Below, piece after piece: positions 28,453 through 42,643 of a DNA stretch of 64,000 bases (the first letter of the stretch is position 1; every line of letters starts with the position of its first letter). A program made the position numbers and the translations under genes. A model generated the notes under the pieces. That model ran no database searches. It was given only the letters and a program-made list of their open reading frames with translations, and had not been told where the DNA came from. The stretch comes from Opisthocomus hoazin (lineage: Eukaryota > Chordata > Aves > Opisthocomiformes > Opisthocomidae): contig NC_134415.1 of assembly GCF_030867145.1 (NCBI RefSeq), positions 11,882,417 to 11,946,416 on the forward strand. The letters are read 5' to 3'.

Positions 28453-31400
28453 TTATTCATCACAGAGTGGTGGATGAGAGTTTTATAGGAGCATTTATTT
28501 ATAATTTCTGTGTTCTAGATCTCTTTTTTTAATTTCGGGCTCCAAAGTGTATTTTTTCTTTTCTGTTATAGTCAATTATGTCAGAAATGGTCAAATGATA
28601 ACTCATCACAAACGAAATCATTTTTGCAGCCTGTCTTCCTAGCGTCTGGATTCTAAAGAGACAACCTGGATGCCTGCATGCCAGGGCAACCAGGATTTCA
28701 ACAGTGTCAATAATCTTTGCTCATCACACCAAAAAAATCAGTGTGTCAGTGTATTCCTGCAGAGTCATTAGCGTACAGACTCACTGCTTGCTTGACAAAG
28801 CATGGTTTGGTGCGTTATAGTTTCCTAGTTTGCTTGCCTGATCTACCTCTGACAAAAGCAGAGAAAAAATGCAGTCCCTTCTTCGGTGGCACACTAATGT
28901 GGGAAATAAATCTTCGGGCATAAGGTCTGAAATGGCAGTCATTTAAATAATTCAAATGCAGCGATCGTTTTGCCCATGTGCCTTCAGTTTCTTTGTTTTA
29001 TTTCTCTGTATTTCTCAAATCACTGAGAGACAAACGATCATCTGCGAGAATCTATATTTTTAAAATATCTAGAGCTAAATAATCCCCGTCCTCTTTAAAT
29101 GCAGTTTAACTGGTTACATGTTAAATAATTATTTGCTCTCTCTTTTGTGGTGTGGAGGGGGGAGTTGGAGGGGAGAAGTAACATACAAGCAGATGTGCTG
29201 CTAGATCTACAGGCTTCTGCCAACCATATGGCATCTTAAAGAAAGATGGTTGGAGCGTCTGGATTAGCAAAGAGTCGGGATGGAAAGCCATGTGTCGTGT
29301 TGGTACAGGCAGTTGTTTTAGCTCTCTGTAAAAGGCTTCAGGAGATTGTGTAATGGAACAAATGGTACTGCAAGCCTAGTAACAGCCTTACCGCTGCTGG
29401 AGAGGCAATTGGCCCCCAGGCGGGTACTGCTTCATCCTTGCTTGTTGGTTTTTTGTGAAGGATTTTTATATCGTTATTCTGTGTGCTTCTTTTAATGTAC
29501 GGCAAACTTGGGAGATCTAATTCTGAACTTTATACTTAAAAGAGAGCTATTGTGTGTTTAGCATTTTTTCACACCCTCATTTTATATAATGAAAACATAC
29601 AGTTTCGCGCTCTCTGAAATGGGAAGCTCGTGCCCTTCTGCAAATTTCCTGCATCCTTCGTGAACACTTTGAGACACCGATTCACTGAATTTGTAGGCAG
29701 TGCCCAGATTTGAGGGGAAAACTGCTCTCTCTGGGATTTGCTTAGTTAAAAACAAGATTGAGGCTATTGCGCTTGTGGCTATAACGTACCAGCTTGGCAT
29801 TCGTGTTCTGTTTGACAGGTTGCTCTTTATGCAAACAAGGGGTCTGCTCCTATTAAAGACAAAATTCCTTTTGTTTTTAGCAACACAGGATTGGGCTCTT
29901 GGTGGGATTTGGTGTGCTTTACAGCAGTCTCTGTAGTTCACTTTGCAGCTCATGGGAGCTACTCTGGATCAGGATGAAAGCTTTTGTGTCCAGATCTGTA
30001 ACAGAAATAGGTTTTAGTCATTCCTCTACTGTCACACAACAGAACTCTGAACTCCTCTGTGTGTCTCAGTGAAGTCAGGCCTCTCCATACACCTGTAAAT
30101 GCAGTTTTCTCTCCCCAATACTATTTGTTCCAAAGGAAATTAAAAATTTGATGTTGCAGTAAAGGGGTTCAATAAAATTAAGATTTTTTTTGTGAAGAGT
30201 CTTGAAGTATATTATGATTCCGTATTGCATTTTTAATGTAAGGAGATAACATGAGTGACACCCAGATATTCATTCATAGGTAAATACTTGCTGAGCAGGT
30301 AAAGTTGTGGTTTCAGAGACATTAGAAAGAAACCATTAGCTACAGAAGCGTCTTCCCTACTGAGGATCTTTGCTGAAAAATATGCTGTCTGAAACTGAGA
30401 CAAATGTTGCTCTAATATAGCCTAAATTCACAACAATTTAAAAGTAAGTACGATTGCTGCTCTTTTTCTCTTTAATTTTTTTTCTTGCTCTCCAGAAGGC
30501 TCCTTATCTGGAGCTTAGGAAACAGCAGCCCTCAGCTTAATCTGCAGTGCAGTTACGGCAGCGCATGCTTTTTCCTGAGCTGCCTGCGTGCCCCCTGCTC
30601 AAGCCTGCATATGTTGCTCAACACTGATCAAAAGTAGGCTCCCTCGGGAGAGAGACTTGGGCTCATTTTGTTGGCCTGTTCATTACCTCTCCTCCACTGA
30701 GGCTGAGCCAGGTGCGAGGTGGACAGTTGTCCACCTGGAGCAGTGCCAAGACCACCAGCGTCTCTCTGGAAGGCTCTGGTGGTGGCTGTTGAGGGGGAGT
30801 GGAGTCAGACCAGTGAGCCCCAGTGGGGACCTCGGGCTCTCCCAGGACGTCTGCTGAGCTTTCACGGTCTTTCAGAAACCCAGGGTGTTTTCTGTGCCAC
30901 GTTAGCGTGTGAGTTCACCGACATTGTGGGGCACGTTATCCAAAGTGTGTGTTTCATTCAGAAATGTGCATTTCTCTGTGTAGGGTTTCCAATAGCGAAT
31001 TTTGAGTAATGGTATATTGGTGATGCAGCAGCAGTATCAGAGGTTACCAAGTCTAGAGAGACAAGCAATTGATTGATAGTAGGTGGATCTCCTGCTTCTC
31101 ATTTGGCATATGTTTTTGTTTTCCGTATCCCTACTTAGAAGAACAAAAATATGGTCGTGTTTTTAAACAAAGAGACATAGCTTTGTTTTCTTAATTTACT
31201 ACTAGTGATTTCAGGCACTTAATTTTAATTGTCCAACTACTTATGTGAATGAGAATGTTCAGCTCCCAAAAGCATATCAAGGCTTCTGAGCTTTCTGTTT
31301 AAACATTTGTTTCGTAAACCTGTTACTGTTACTTACCACTGAAAGGCTAGAACAAAAAGCATAATTTACCTAACAAAACTAAGCAAGGTCTTATGATGTA

Positions 31401-34400
31401 ATCTAAGGAGGAAAGTAGTTACATTGAAGATGTGTCATGAAAATGAATAATGTATTTTTTTCAACTTGTGGCAAAGAAAAGACAGATAGTTTTGCTAGAA
31501 TTTTTGACAATAATTAAAATACAGTGGAAACAGAAGAGTCTGTGCATACACATGCACAGTTGTGGACAGAATGAATTCTCCTGCTGGAAGGTGCCGACAG
31601 TCTTACTGTGGTGGGGTGCCTGTGCATGGTCCAGTGCCTGCTGGCTGATGTGCCGAGCCATGACTTGGGAGAGCCGGGCTGGAGCCACCGTTGTGCTCGT
31701 TTTGTGCGGTACTCCTGACAGCCCTGTGCTGCTATCGCACAGACACTGGAGCTGCTGTTCTCATCCACAAGCAAAGCTGCTGTCACCAGAAAGGCCTAAC
31801 TGACCCTTCCTGCTGGCTGTGATCTGGGTGTGTTGATACTCATCTCCAGACTGCCTGGTTGCAGTCATATTCCTTATTGTGGAGGGGTCAGTGGTTATTC
31901 TGAAGATAACTGTAATGATATTTGCCTCTAAAGCAGCAATAAAATTCCTCTATTTCATAGCAATGATTGAGTTCAGCCTTTAGGCTTGATGCAGTAAATT
32001 CAGAGCACGATTGGACTAATATATATACATCATGAAATAGCCACTCTTTTACAGAGAGTCTAATACTGTCTGTAATGTACTAATACATTTTTAAGATGTA
32101 TTTTCTGTGAAACGCTTCAGTGCTTTCCTTTAGTCCTTCTGACCAATTGCGGGTTTCACTAGCTTCACGTGGAAGTTCACAGTGTTTTTAACATAGTCCA
32201 AAACAAAACACCAGGTGGACTCTGTATTCACAAGAGCTGAGCTCCATGAAGGCGGGCTGACAATACTGCTTGGATCCTCCAGCTTTTTTTATTTTCTGGA
32301 AAACCTCTGGTTTCTCAGGACAAAAATCCTCTCCTCTCGGCTCTTCCCAATGCAAAAAACTTTCTTTGTAACCCTCACCATTTCCCCTACGTTTGGTCTT
32401 CCATGTTGCATTCCCCACAGCTGGTGTTCCCTTGGCACTGTGGCTCTCCCTTCAGGCTCTGCAGAACTGGTTTATGGTGTACCGAGGGACCTGGGGAGAC
32501 TGGGGCTGGTCCCAAGCGGATACAGCCCTGGTGCAAAGTGCTGTGTTGCGTGAGAGCAGCAGCTCCCTGTGAGGTGGGAGCACGCTTGCTTGGCCAGCCG
32601 GAGCTAACAGGGAAACAGGCTGAAGCCCCCCCAGGTCCCTTGGGATTATCCGTGCATATCCAAGCACAGCTCTTCCCTACATCTCACGCACATCCTAGGT
32701 TCCTCGGCTCACCATGACCTGCTTCCCAGCCTCTTCTCTAAATGCTCACTCAGTATGTGCCCACTATTCTCATTTTTCTTTCCTAGACGGAGTAAGTTTG
32801 GAAAATAGACATATGTGATAGAGCTGTATTTGATGGGGAGTAGGCCAGGCTTGGGCTAAGTTCACAAATGGAAGCAATCTGGTCTGTATGGAGAGAGCAA
32901 CAGGGCCTAATATGGAAAATATCTATCTGAATATGCTGCACAGAAAAATTATCTGTCACGAATATTAAGTCATGTTCTTCTTTTTGTATGTCACAAGTAT
33001 AAAACTACACTCCATACAAATCTTACATCTATCATTACTTTCACTGTAATTTATGAAAACCACAATAACCCTGTGTGAACCCTGAAAATAAGCAAATATG
33101 TTTTGCCTGCCAGAGCTTACAGGCAAAATCAGTTGTTCGAAATGTACCAGAAAGAGGGCCATAGTCACACCTCTGGTGTGTGGAAAATAAGGGTGATGGG
33201 ATTTAAGCAAAGAAACTAATGAGTGACACCTACATGGATATTTAACACTGTGTTTGATATTTTTATAGTTTATTTTCATAGTGGTCAAACTATACAGTAT
33301 AGCAGCCTTGGTTTCTATGTTGAAGAATATTTTTGAAGGACTGTGATATATAGTTATTAAACTGTGAACACCTTGCAGATAACCAAATCAGAAGGACTGT
33401 ACCCAGCACTATGGAGCTCCCATTTGCAAGATCACTAGTGAGAAACATTTTACCTTTCAAGCAGAGGTACTAATACCTCGAAACAGCAGCTTTATGCTCT
33501 CTGTAGTACAGAGCCTGCAGTCCTTGCTGGTAGCAGCTCGAGTCTGGGCTGAGCGAGGACGGCAGGGCTGAACTCAGGGCTGCTCTGTTGGTCTGCAGTT
33601 GCGACTGTCAGAAACAGAAGCAGTTGCAGCTCAGCTGCACGACCCTTTCTAGCGGTAGTATTTTTTTAATTAAGACAATGTCTGACAAAGTAAATTAACA
33701 GAAGCTGATGCTTTTAGCAGTTTTTTTTTCTTCAATGCCTGATGTCAGCTTGGGCCACATGTACATTCTGCACATGCCATGGGATAGAAAAAGTGAAGCC
33801 GCCTTTTTCAATTCTCTGCTGCCTGCCCAAACACCACATGTACTGTCTGTTACATGTCGCTTCTGATGAGGTTCATGCTGGGAATTTCTTTTCAAAGGCG
33901 AAGTGTTTCTGAAGGAAAGAGTTCAGATTGGGCAGACTGCATTAAAAAAAATTCCCAGTGTCTCTGACTCGAATATAGTATTATTTGGTTTGGACACCAA
34001 CTAGCAGTCTGTAAAGGCTGAAATTTGTCTGGTAATGAAAGAAATAAGAGGAATCAGAGTAAGCAGTGGGGAAAATGGAGCATACATTTATAAAAAATAA
34101 ACCAATGACAAAAATTGTTGTAACCAGTAAAATAAGTGCGGGAAAAAATATTTCAGTAGTGCACATATGTGCCTTGTGGAATGATCCTTATCCCCCTTAT
34201 GAGGGGGACACTTTTGAAACCTTGATAGGATGTACGTCTCTTAACATTATCAAGACTCTGTGTTTCCTGATGGAGAAGTTTTGCAAAATCTCTTCTCTCT
34301 GTCACATAACAAAATCAGAGGTAAACATATGAAAAAAAAATAAATTAGAGTCTGACTATAATGTTACAGGATTATTGTGATTATATATCTGCTGCAAGCC

Positions 34401-36749
34401 CTGCCTTCTTTTTTTTTTCTCTAGGTTATATTACAGCACTGTAAATCAACAGTCAGCCTCAGTGGTTTGGAGAATTGTTTTATTAAACATTTTTCAGCGA
34501 TAGGCAGAAAATAGCAGTCACAACTATTTTTTCTAGAGCAAACGAATGCAGAGTTCATACTCTTAGCATAGATTATATTCTTCTGAATTCCTTTACAGGA
34601 GGAAGAGCCTCTCTTCAGCCTAGGGACTCAGACACAAATAGATGTTAGAGAAGCTTTCACCCGTATCTTTTCCGGCCTGCCATCCATTCTCTTTCATTGT
34701 TTCCTTCCTGCCCAAACCCAGGAGGGCTAAAAGTGGCCATCATATCGGCTAAGCCCAGCTGCTGCACCCCTCTGCTGAAGGGCCGGCTGATAATGTTCTC
34801 TCTTCAGCACGTTAGACACGAGCTGTTAGAAGCCCAGGAACAGATCCAGGCTCAGGTTTCCTGCGTGATCTATTTGTTTGACCTGTCGGGCCAGCTGTGG
34901 AAGTGAAGATATATTCTCATAGTCAGTGATGACATCCAAAACAAAGGGGAAGCCCCTGTTCCTGAGTAAATGTTTAATTAAACCCTCTTTGTAATTGTTA
35001 TCACCGCATGTGAAGATTGTTGTAATCTTGGAGAAGATGTAATATAGGCAATTCTTTAAAAGCATGTGGAAAATTTGAGAATGTCTTTAGTAAGAAGGAA
35101 TTTAGAGGTTACCCAATACACATTTAAAGAAAAATGATAAAGGGATAAAGAACCACCTGGGTCAAGGGTTTCATGGTGGAATGTGGACATTTTCTTCTTA
35201 GGTGTCTGATTCCAAACTGTGCAAGGGATATGAACCTCTAGTTACCATCTGTTAACATAAGTTGGATGAGTTTGTTCTGCCTGTAGTGCAGGCAAGTGCT
35301 TACCTTACTAAGCTAGAAGGGGTATGGATTGCATTCCTTCTCTGCCTGAACAAATGAGAGTCTGGGCCTTTTATGTGGCAATAGAATTTTGATAGGGATT
35401 TCAGAGGGTGGGAAATGCTACAGAAACTTGTTTTAATGTGCCCTAAACTGTCTCCCTGTGTCCTGTTAGAAGTCAGGAGTTCCAGCAGCAGAGGCGAGGA
35501 GGCTCGTTCACTGTCCTTAGTTCCTACTCACTGTTTTACGGCTGCTTTTTTTTCATTTGCATGGGTTTTTTTTCTCTTATGCTCTGTTTCTTTCATTAGC
35601 ACGAGAAAGGTGGATCATAGCGTTTTGCTTTTGAAGCTAGAAGGGAGAACAGAGTTCAGGTAAAGGATGGGTAGTATAGATGTTCCCTTTTAAATTTTGG
35701 GAGCATATGGAGACTTCTCTGAGATGCTCATCGCTCAAGGTTATCTCAAGATCTTAAGTAAACAGCAATTTAGGACACTAGTGAAACTTTGAGGGATCAT
35801 TTGCTATTTGTCTGCATTTCTAAATTTACAGACTCTTATTCAGATACCTAAAATTTACTGCGTGAATTTGTCAGTGCTGCAAATCACAACGAAGATGCAG
35901 GTTGCTCATACGAGAACTAACTTCACTACTGGTTTAAACATCGTAGTTGTCCACAGAGCTGATTCAAGATATGAAGAGGTGGTGAATATATGTTTTGCTG
36001 CCTTAGTGAAAAAGACAACATCACTTCTGCTATGAAAAGGGAAGATGGAAAAGTAGCAGAGTTGAGACAAAAAGGTCTGGCTTTCCAAGATCCTCATAGA
36101 GGCAAAGCAAGGCTGATTATTGATTTGTGTATAGCAGGAGATTACCTTAGGCAGTGCCTGCTGTGTCGATGTCAGGAACTAGCTGTGGTCACTGGAGTTT
36201 GTATTAAGGTTGTGTGGTGCTTCTTGTTACAAGACACCGCTGAAGTTCTTTGTACTTTCATTAGGCTTGCCAAAAATTGTGGTTTAGGCTGAAACTGCTC
36301 AGCAGGGCGGTGGTGGGTAATCGTCTTGGGAAGAGATCAGCGAGGCCGGCCAGGGGAATAGCCGTGGAGGTGGGAGCCAGGGTGGGAAGGAGTTACACAG
36401 GCAGCCTTCGCTCAGGCGTTTCCTGGCTCCTGACTGTTTGAGTATACAAATTTAACATCCTTTAATGGGTTGTAGTACAACTATCTGTTGAGTACCACAA
36501 CTTAAACACTTCCTGTCACTTCAGTACATGATAGCAAATTTGTAGTGTGTCCTGAAAAAAATTATAAAAGCAGGCAGAGGTTTGCTGATAGCAAGTTTAC
36601 TGGGTTCTGCTTTCTTTTCTAAGTGGCTTGCTCCTCCTTTTTGTATACCGGCTTGCTTTTAAACCCACATTTGCTTTTAAAATTCATAGTGCGTTAAAAA
36701 CATTTGAAATTCGCAAATGGCCAATTACCAAATCTGGCACTGCTTACAC

Positions 36750-37130
36750 GGTGGGGCAGAGTCCCCTTCAGCCGCATCCCCGCAGCATCGTGAGGCTCTG
36801 CGGCGTTGCCCCAGTTCTCCCCCCTGTAACCAGGAGGAGCCTCGGATCGCTCTGCACCCCCGCAGGCAAACGAGCAAGGCGAGGGTGACGTTAGACACCA
36901 GTAGCCTGGCACTCGGATCTCATCCTGACAAGGGAGATGGTTTGTGAAGGCAGTTTGCTGCACAGTAACGTGTTCTGGTGACTCTGGGTTTTGGTAGTTT
37001 TTGGGGGCAGCAGGAGCCCCACGGCCCCAGCACCCTCCGTCACGGTGGCAGCCGGCAGACGGGGGCTTCGGCGGGGAGGCGGCTGCAGCAGCGTGCCAGG
37101 CGAGCCCTGACAGCTCTGCTCTGGCTGGCC
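36750..37130. other. GC-rich intronic patch
   Basis: A GC- and CpG-richer stretch within otherwise AT-rich intron. Overlapping open frames on both strands (89, 86, 76 and 62 codons) reflect GC content rather than genes. I see no known protein similarity. Confidence 0.5.
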
Positions 37131-37195
37131 AGAACTAGTTATCAGATTACTTGTATTAAAACCTAATTAAGATGTGTGCCAATAAATGCAGCGTG

Positions 37196-37245
37196 GTGAT
37201 TGGATTTGGTGATTTAGCTGCTGCGGGTTGCTGCAATCCAATCAC
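37196..37245. repeat. 11-bp inverted repeat containing two divergent CCAAT boxes
   Basis: GTGATTGGATT at 37196-37206 and its exact reverse complement AATCCAATCAC at 37235-37245, with a 28-nt spacer. Each arm contains a CCAAT core (ATTGG / CCAAT). The pair sits just beyond the GC-rich patch. It could be an NF-Y-type site pair or a coincidental palindrome. Confidence 0.7.
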
Positions 37246-40200
37246 GCCATTTCAGCAAAGTCAGTGCCATGGAGTAGAGTGAAAACATTTTCCATCAGTA
37301 ACCTGACTGTACCAAAAGAGTAAATAACCTTTTACTGCCTCTGCCATGCCAAGGACTGATCCCCACTGCAGGGTGAATGGACACTGTCCACAGATCCTTG
37401 CATATTAATTTCTTTCAAATCAACTTTAAGACCCAGAGGAGAGCTGACAGGTTGTATCAGCTTTTCCCTTCCCTGCGGACTGCCTGCGGATTAATGGACC
37501 TGTGAGTCCCCCAGGGCAGGGAGCTTGCAGCGAGAGCCTTGTGGGTGGCCCTGGTTTAGCAATGTCTTTACAGAAAAGAACGAAGCTTTTGGGTTTGCCT
37601 GTAGGCCGCAGACAAGGGGACAATCTCAATGTAACACGATGGGTGCTAGTCCAGCTTTGTGGTGTTGGATGCAATGGAAGTTTATTCTGCTGGGTGGAAT
37701 TCAGCTTGGAGCCAAAGCTCTGCTTTATGTTTGATGTTTCACCTACTTTTTGCAGAGTCCTGCAGTGGCTGTCAAAATGTAACACCACCTGTCTATCCCT
37801 TTCCATTTCATTTCTGGACAGGCTAGGGTATAGCCTAGTCTCGGATCCAGATTTTACTCCTGTACAGAGTGAGAGATGTAGTCTTCTGCAGGTTGTAGCT
37901 GCACAAAGTAGCAAGGTAGCTTGGAGCCATTCTAACATAAAGCTGCATGCGAGCTCCACGTATTGAGAATCAGAGCAAAATGTTTACCCTGAAGCATTCA
38001 TTACAGCTTGTGATGCCTTAGTTTTGCTCTCCTTCTGTGGAACCGCTTGTGTCACAAAGCTCCCGCTTTCCTGCCTCTGTACAGAAATAGGAATTTTGGT
38101 TATTGGAAAATTATTTGAAGGGTATTATTATTACTACTAAATGGGAGCTTACTCCTTAGTGCCAGGTTGTCCTGTAAGTAACCCAAATGTAACGTAGTTC
38201 AAGAGCTACCTGTCTTCACCTTGTGCCTTGAAGTAATGTGACAGAGCCTGCCCTTCAGCGCTCCCAGGCCAAGGAGGAGCAGCCACCCAACATCCCAGCT
38301 GGCCAGACCTTGCCACTCTGGTGCAAAAATGATCTCATTTGGAATGGGGGGGAGGGTGCGGTGGTCACTCAGATGCTCGGGACGCAGTACACGTTTGCCT
38401 GGTAGGTGGTGTTGCCAAAGTGAATGTGGCGACCGTGCAAGCTCACTCACTCATATTAGCAAAATGTGCAGAAGGTTCTGTCACCCAGTTGTAAAAATGA
38501 TGGCAGGCATCGATGTGCAGTTGTAACATATGGGAAGTACAGTGAATGTGGGTGGAGCTGTTCATTTCTCATCTTGAATCATTTACGAGATCAGCAGGCA
38601 GGCCAGATACAATGCATATGGGAATGTGTGGCTGTGCTGCACATGTCACACGTAATAGCAGATACTGTGAGAGGGCCCAGAGCCTGTCCTCAGGAGCTAA
38701 ACGCACCGGAGCAGGCTGGTAGTCCCAGCATGTGGACCAAGGGCCAGCTTGGCAGCAGTTTTGGGAGAGCAGGCTGGTAGACTGAATTTTGGAATTCACG
38801 GACTAAGATCTGCACTGACTAGAACTACTCCCTTTTTATCCATCATGACCCAGAATTGTAGAAAGGAACTTTATTAACCCTGTCCTCAAGCAGTGGAGAT
38901 AGATACAGATGATAAAATGCAAAGTTGTGGCCTGCTAGTTGAGCCCAGCTCAGCGCCTGTGTTACCTTCTTCCCTCTGCTCAAGGGGACAGCCTAACTGT
39001 AACATGGTGGGTGGTGAAGTTACAAAACAGAAAAGCATAATTGAGTAGTACTGCCATAATTAAACACTCTTCTATTTACAGCAGTTTATCTGAATCACCC
39101 TTTGCATGGTCTGAAAAGATAGAGAGCTTTACAATAGAGCGTGCTAAGGCTCATGTCCAGTAATGTTTCTGGAATTTGCATGGGCTGCCTGTGAGTATCT
39201 AGTAGAAAGCGTTGGTTTGATGTAAAATTCCCGTGAGCTGGCAGTGACCTCTCTGGGTGCCAGAACTGGAGGTAGTTCCTCGTGCTGAAGTGGTGGCTCT
39301 CCAGCTGGAGCCTCCTCCCTGCAGGAGCAGAGGCACGCTGGGGAAGGGCCTCTCCTCCAGGCTGCCTTGGCTTTGCTCCTCCAGCCAGAATGGGCCCTGC
39401 CGCTGCGATGGGCAACTCTCATCAGGTTCCTCCAGACATGGGGGTCGACAGGTTTATGTACTTACCTGTGTCTTCAGCTGCCAGAAATAACAATTTTGTG
39501 CAAGAGGGTCTTTCAAAGGCCATATGATTGGTCTTAGACTGAAACGCTAGGAGAATGGCTAAATTGTTAACTGAACGTAGAAGTCAGCAGAAACCTAAAT
39601 TCTAAGGGCCTATACCCAGACTGTAGTTGGTAGTTGTTGAGTCAGGCTCTCATGTGTGAGGAGGATTTCATAGCCCCAAGCCTTTAAATAGGTAGGGCAG
39701 CACTGGAGTTCTTCCCTTGGCTGTCTGAAGACAGCGCTTTCCAGTTACACCTCCCTAGCAGTACTGCTGTAAAGTAATAACTACTCTAGAAATAAAGGAC
39801 CGGAAGATGTCTTTATTGAAAATCAAGTAGTGCAGTAAGGTCACATCCTCCTCATGTTAAAGGAAATCAATGGCAAAGTAGTGAGCTGAACTCAGCTCCC
39901 CAGTCTGAAACTACGACGTTGCCTCCAGCAACCACCACTGTTGCTGTGCACGCCCTGGGAGCAGGGTGCTTGTGGAAAAGCTGCTGTCTTTGAAACCAAC
40001 ACAAAGAACAGTACAAGAGCGGGGGCTGGTTTGTGGATGGGAGTTTTGCTTTCGTTTTGAATTTCCACCCCCTGAAATCACCTTTAGTAAAGGAATGAAG
40101 CCTAAACAGCTCCGGTACCAACATGGTGTAGTTTGGAAGGTATAGGGAGTGTGATATGAGACACACAGTGTGTAAGTGTGTTTAGTAGAGTGTCCTGTGC

Positions 40201-41213
40201 TAACAAAGTGGTGGTTTTGTTTGCTTCATTGGGCGTGCACAACCAGCTGTCGCCGTTTGCAGCGAACTGCATCTAGATTTGTTCTGATCCCCAGGAGATG
40301 GTCCTGCAGCTCCTCAAATCCCTCTTGCAAGGAAACGTTAGCAGACTAACAGGACACTGTGAAATACGGGCGTTCACAGTGTTTGCTGCATGATTGTTGC
40401 AGTTTGATTTCAAAGAAGTTGGCTGGCAGATACAGATCAGTTAATACTGGTTTTGACATAGATTTTGGCAATTTTGTTTCAGCTAGATTTTCCTAGCTTT
40501 TTATCAGGAAATTTGGGGGTGTTTACTAATGCGGTTATTTGAACAATCCTGATTAAGAATGTGAATATTCAGAGTGATTAGCTTAGCTGAGTTATGACAG
40601 CTGTACAAGTCAAAACTACCACATGGAGCTGCAAGTAGAAAGATTCAGAAAATCACGTGCCTTATTGTAAGCGTAGAACTAATTCCATTAAAAACACAGC
40701 CTGTATGAGAGATTCAACCTAAAACCCTGTGCAGCTGAAGCTGTGTTTCAATCTGCTGAGCACGAGATAGTTTACAAAAGCAAGCAGAAAGTTTAGATCC
40801 AGAACTGACCTTGACAAAACCAGAGTCGGTTCACGCTCCCTGAGTGCATCCTGCTTAGATGTGCAGGTTTTTCTCTAGAGTACTGTTATTTAAAGACAAG
40901 AAGCTTCTACGATACCTGAAAGGACTTATAATTAAAGACATTTCCATTTAAAGAGTGAAATGGATTTAATGTAAAACCACAATTTCCAGCTTATTTGTGT
41001 TTACATCCCTTGCTACAGGTCCCAAGCAGACCTTAAATTTTTCATGGCAGGAGTGATAAACAGTCACTGGGGACATAACAAGACATACCAGGGTTTGTGA
41101 CTGAAGAAGGAAAGGTGCGGTTGCCCTGTCCGCAGCAGTGTTGTCCCAACTCAGGCACTTGTTTCTCCAGTGTAAGCAAAAAGCCACTGCGTGTTTCTGA
41201 TGAACACCTGATG

Positions 41214-41993
41214 AACCTGATGAGGTTCAACAAGGGCAAGTGCAGGGTCCTGCACCTGGGGAGGAACAACCCCATGCACCAGTACAGGCTTGGGACGGAC
41301 CTGCTGGAGAGCAGCTCTGTGGAGAAGGACCTGGGAGTGCTGGTGGATGACAGGTTGACCATGAGCCAGCAGTGTGCCCTGGCTGCCAAGAAGGCCAATA
41401 GTGTCCTGGGGTGCATTAAGCAGAGTGCGGCCAGCAGGTCCAGGGAGATTCTCCTTCCCCTCTACTCTGCGCTAATGAAGCCCCATCTGGAGTACTGTGT
41501 CCACTTCTGGGCTCCCAAGTTCAAGAAAGATGAGGAGCTACTGCAGAGAGTCCAGCGGAGGGCTACAAGGATGATGAGGGGACTGGAGCATCTCTTCTAC
41601 GAGGAGAGGCTGAGGGAGCTGGGCTTGTTCAGCCTGAAGAAGAGAAGGCTGCAAGAGGACCTTATAAATGTTTATAAATATCTCAAGGGTGGGTGTCAGG
41701 AGGATGGGGCCAAACTCTTTTCAGTGGTGCCAGCAACAGGACAAGGGGCAACGGGCACAAACTGAAGCAGAGGAAGTTCCGTCTGAACATGAGGAAGAAC
41801 TTCTTCCCTCTGAGGGTGACGGAGCCCTGAAACAGGCTGCCCAGGGAGGTTGTGGAGTCTTCTTCTCTGGAGATATTCAAGACCTGCCTGGACAAGGTCC
41901 TGTGCAGCCTGCTGTAGGTGACCCTGCTTCAGCAGGGGGGTTGGACTAGATGACCCACAGAGGTCCCTTCCAACCCTGAACGTTCTGTGATTC
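41214..41993 (+). mobile_element. CR1 LINE fragment, about 780 bp, with part of ORF2
   Basis: From 41214 the plus strand reads the post-catalytic part of CR1 ORF2, with recognisable blocks [61 protein letters not shown] and [19 protein letters not shown], ending [18 protein letters not shown]. The frame then shifts near 41740 (compare the 19.1-kb copy, which continues with RTRGNGHKL) and stops at 41765, so the copy is dead. The 3' end has the usual GGTTGGACTAGATGACCC phrase and TTCTGTGATTC tail. The element lies in the sense orientation of SDCCAG8, about 650 bp before the next coding exon. Confidence 0.95.
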
Positions 41994-42643
41994 CTCCTGA
42001 TCCCTGCCAGCTCATTCCCTCTGTCTTGCAGCCCCTGATGAGGAGGACCTTCAGAGCGATGAGCTCTTTACACCCTTCCCCAGGAATCCCTGTTATGCTG
42101 TTTAAGGATGCACACTGACATGCTTCATTAACACTAAGCTTACTCAAAATAAATGTTGCGGTCTGTAATGAGTTTTGGGTATTGACCAGGTTGCAAGGAG
42201 CAGTGGACAGAAAACAAAAGGTTTTGTCACTTTATCCCTACCTCCTGACAAACTGGACCTGTTTGGATTTATAATCAGGACTAGTGTGTGTGTCTCAGGA
42301 AAATGGTTATTGCAGCAGCTACAGAGCGTGCAGCTTGCCGAGCTACAGATGTCAGGATGCAGTCCTGCAGTCTTTACTGATGTCACTTAATGGCAAAGCA
42401 AATTCGCTGTCATGTCGTGATAAGGCTTCTAAATGAGAAGGGAAAACCTTTAGAAGTGCTCGTTTAAAGCGTGAAGATAAAGTGTATCGAATGCCCATCC
42501 TAGGAGTCCTACTTTAGTCTCAGCCCAAGCACCAGACCGAGCTCTGTCATCTGGGAGCTGCACCCGCCAGTGCAAACATCAAAGCCTCCAGCCTGAACTG
42601 CAGCTTCAGATGCTCTGCAACCCTTTCATCTGTTTTTTTCCAG

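Larger units (their letters stand above)
6397..42643 (+). other. SDCCAG8: SDCCAG8 intron, about 36 kb
   Basis: It runs from the GTAGGA donor at 6397 to the TTTTTTTCCAG acceptor ending at 42643, and the phase agrees on both sides. It contains the three CR1 copies and one older LINE fossil listed separately, several simple repeats, and a GC-rich patch at about 36,750-37,130. Many open frames of 60-180 codons occur on both strands (for example minus 24004-24410, minus 29582-29953, minus 37426-37959 and plus 37502-37966). None resembles a protein family I recognise, and overlapping frames on both strands in the same place point to chance. I saw no nested gene, tRNA or convincing snoRNA. Confidence 0.8.

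Noticed and set aside
29582..29953. Minus-strand open frame of 123 codons
   Set aside because: No family resemblance, and a 78-codon frame overlaps it on the plus strand.
37426..37966. Overlapping open frames of 177 (minus) and 154 (plus) codons
   Set aside because: Both strands are open over the same bases, with no domain, no splice context and no conserved motif.
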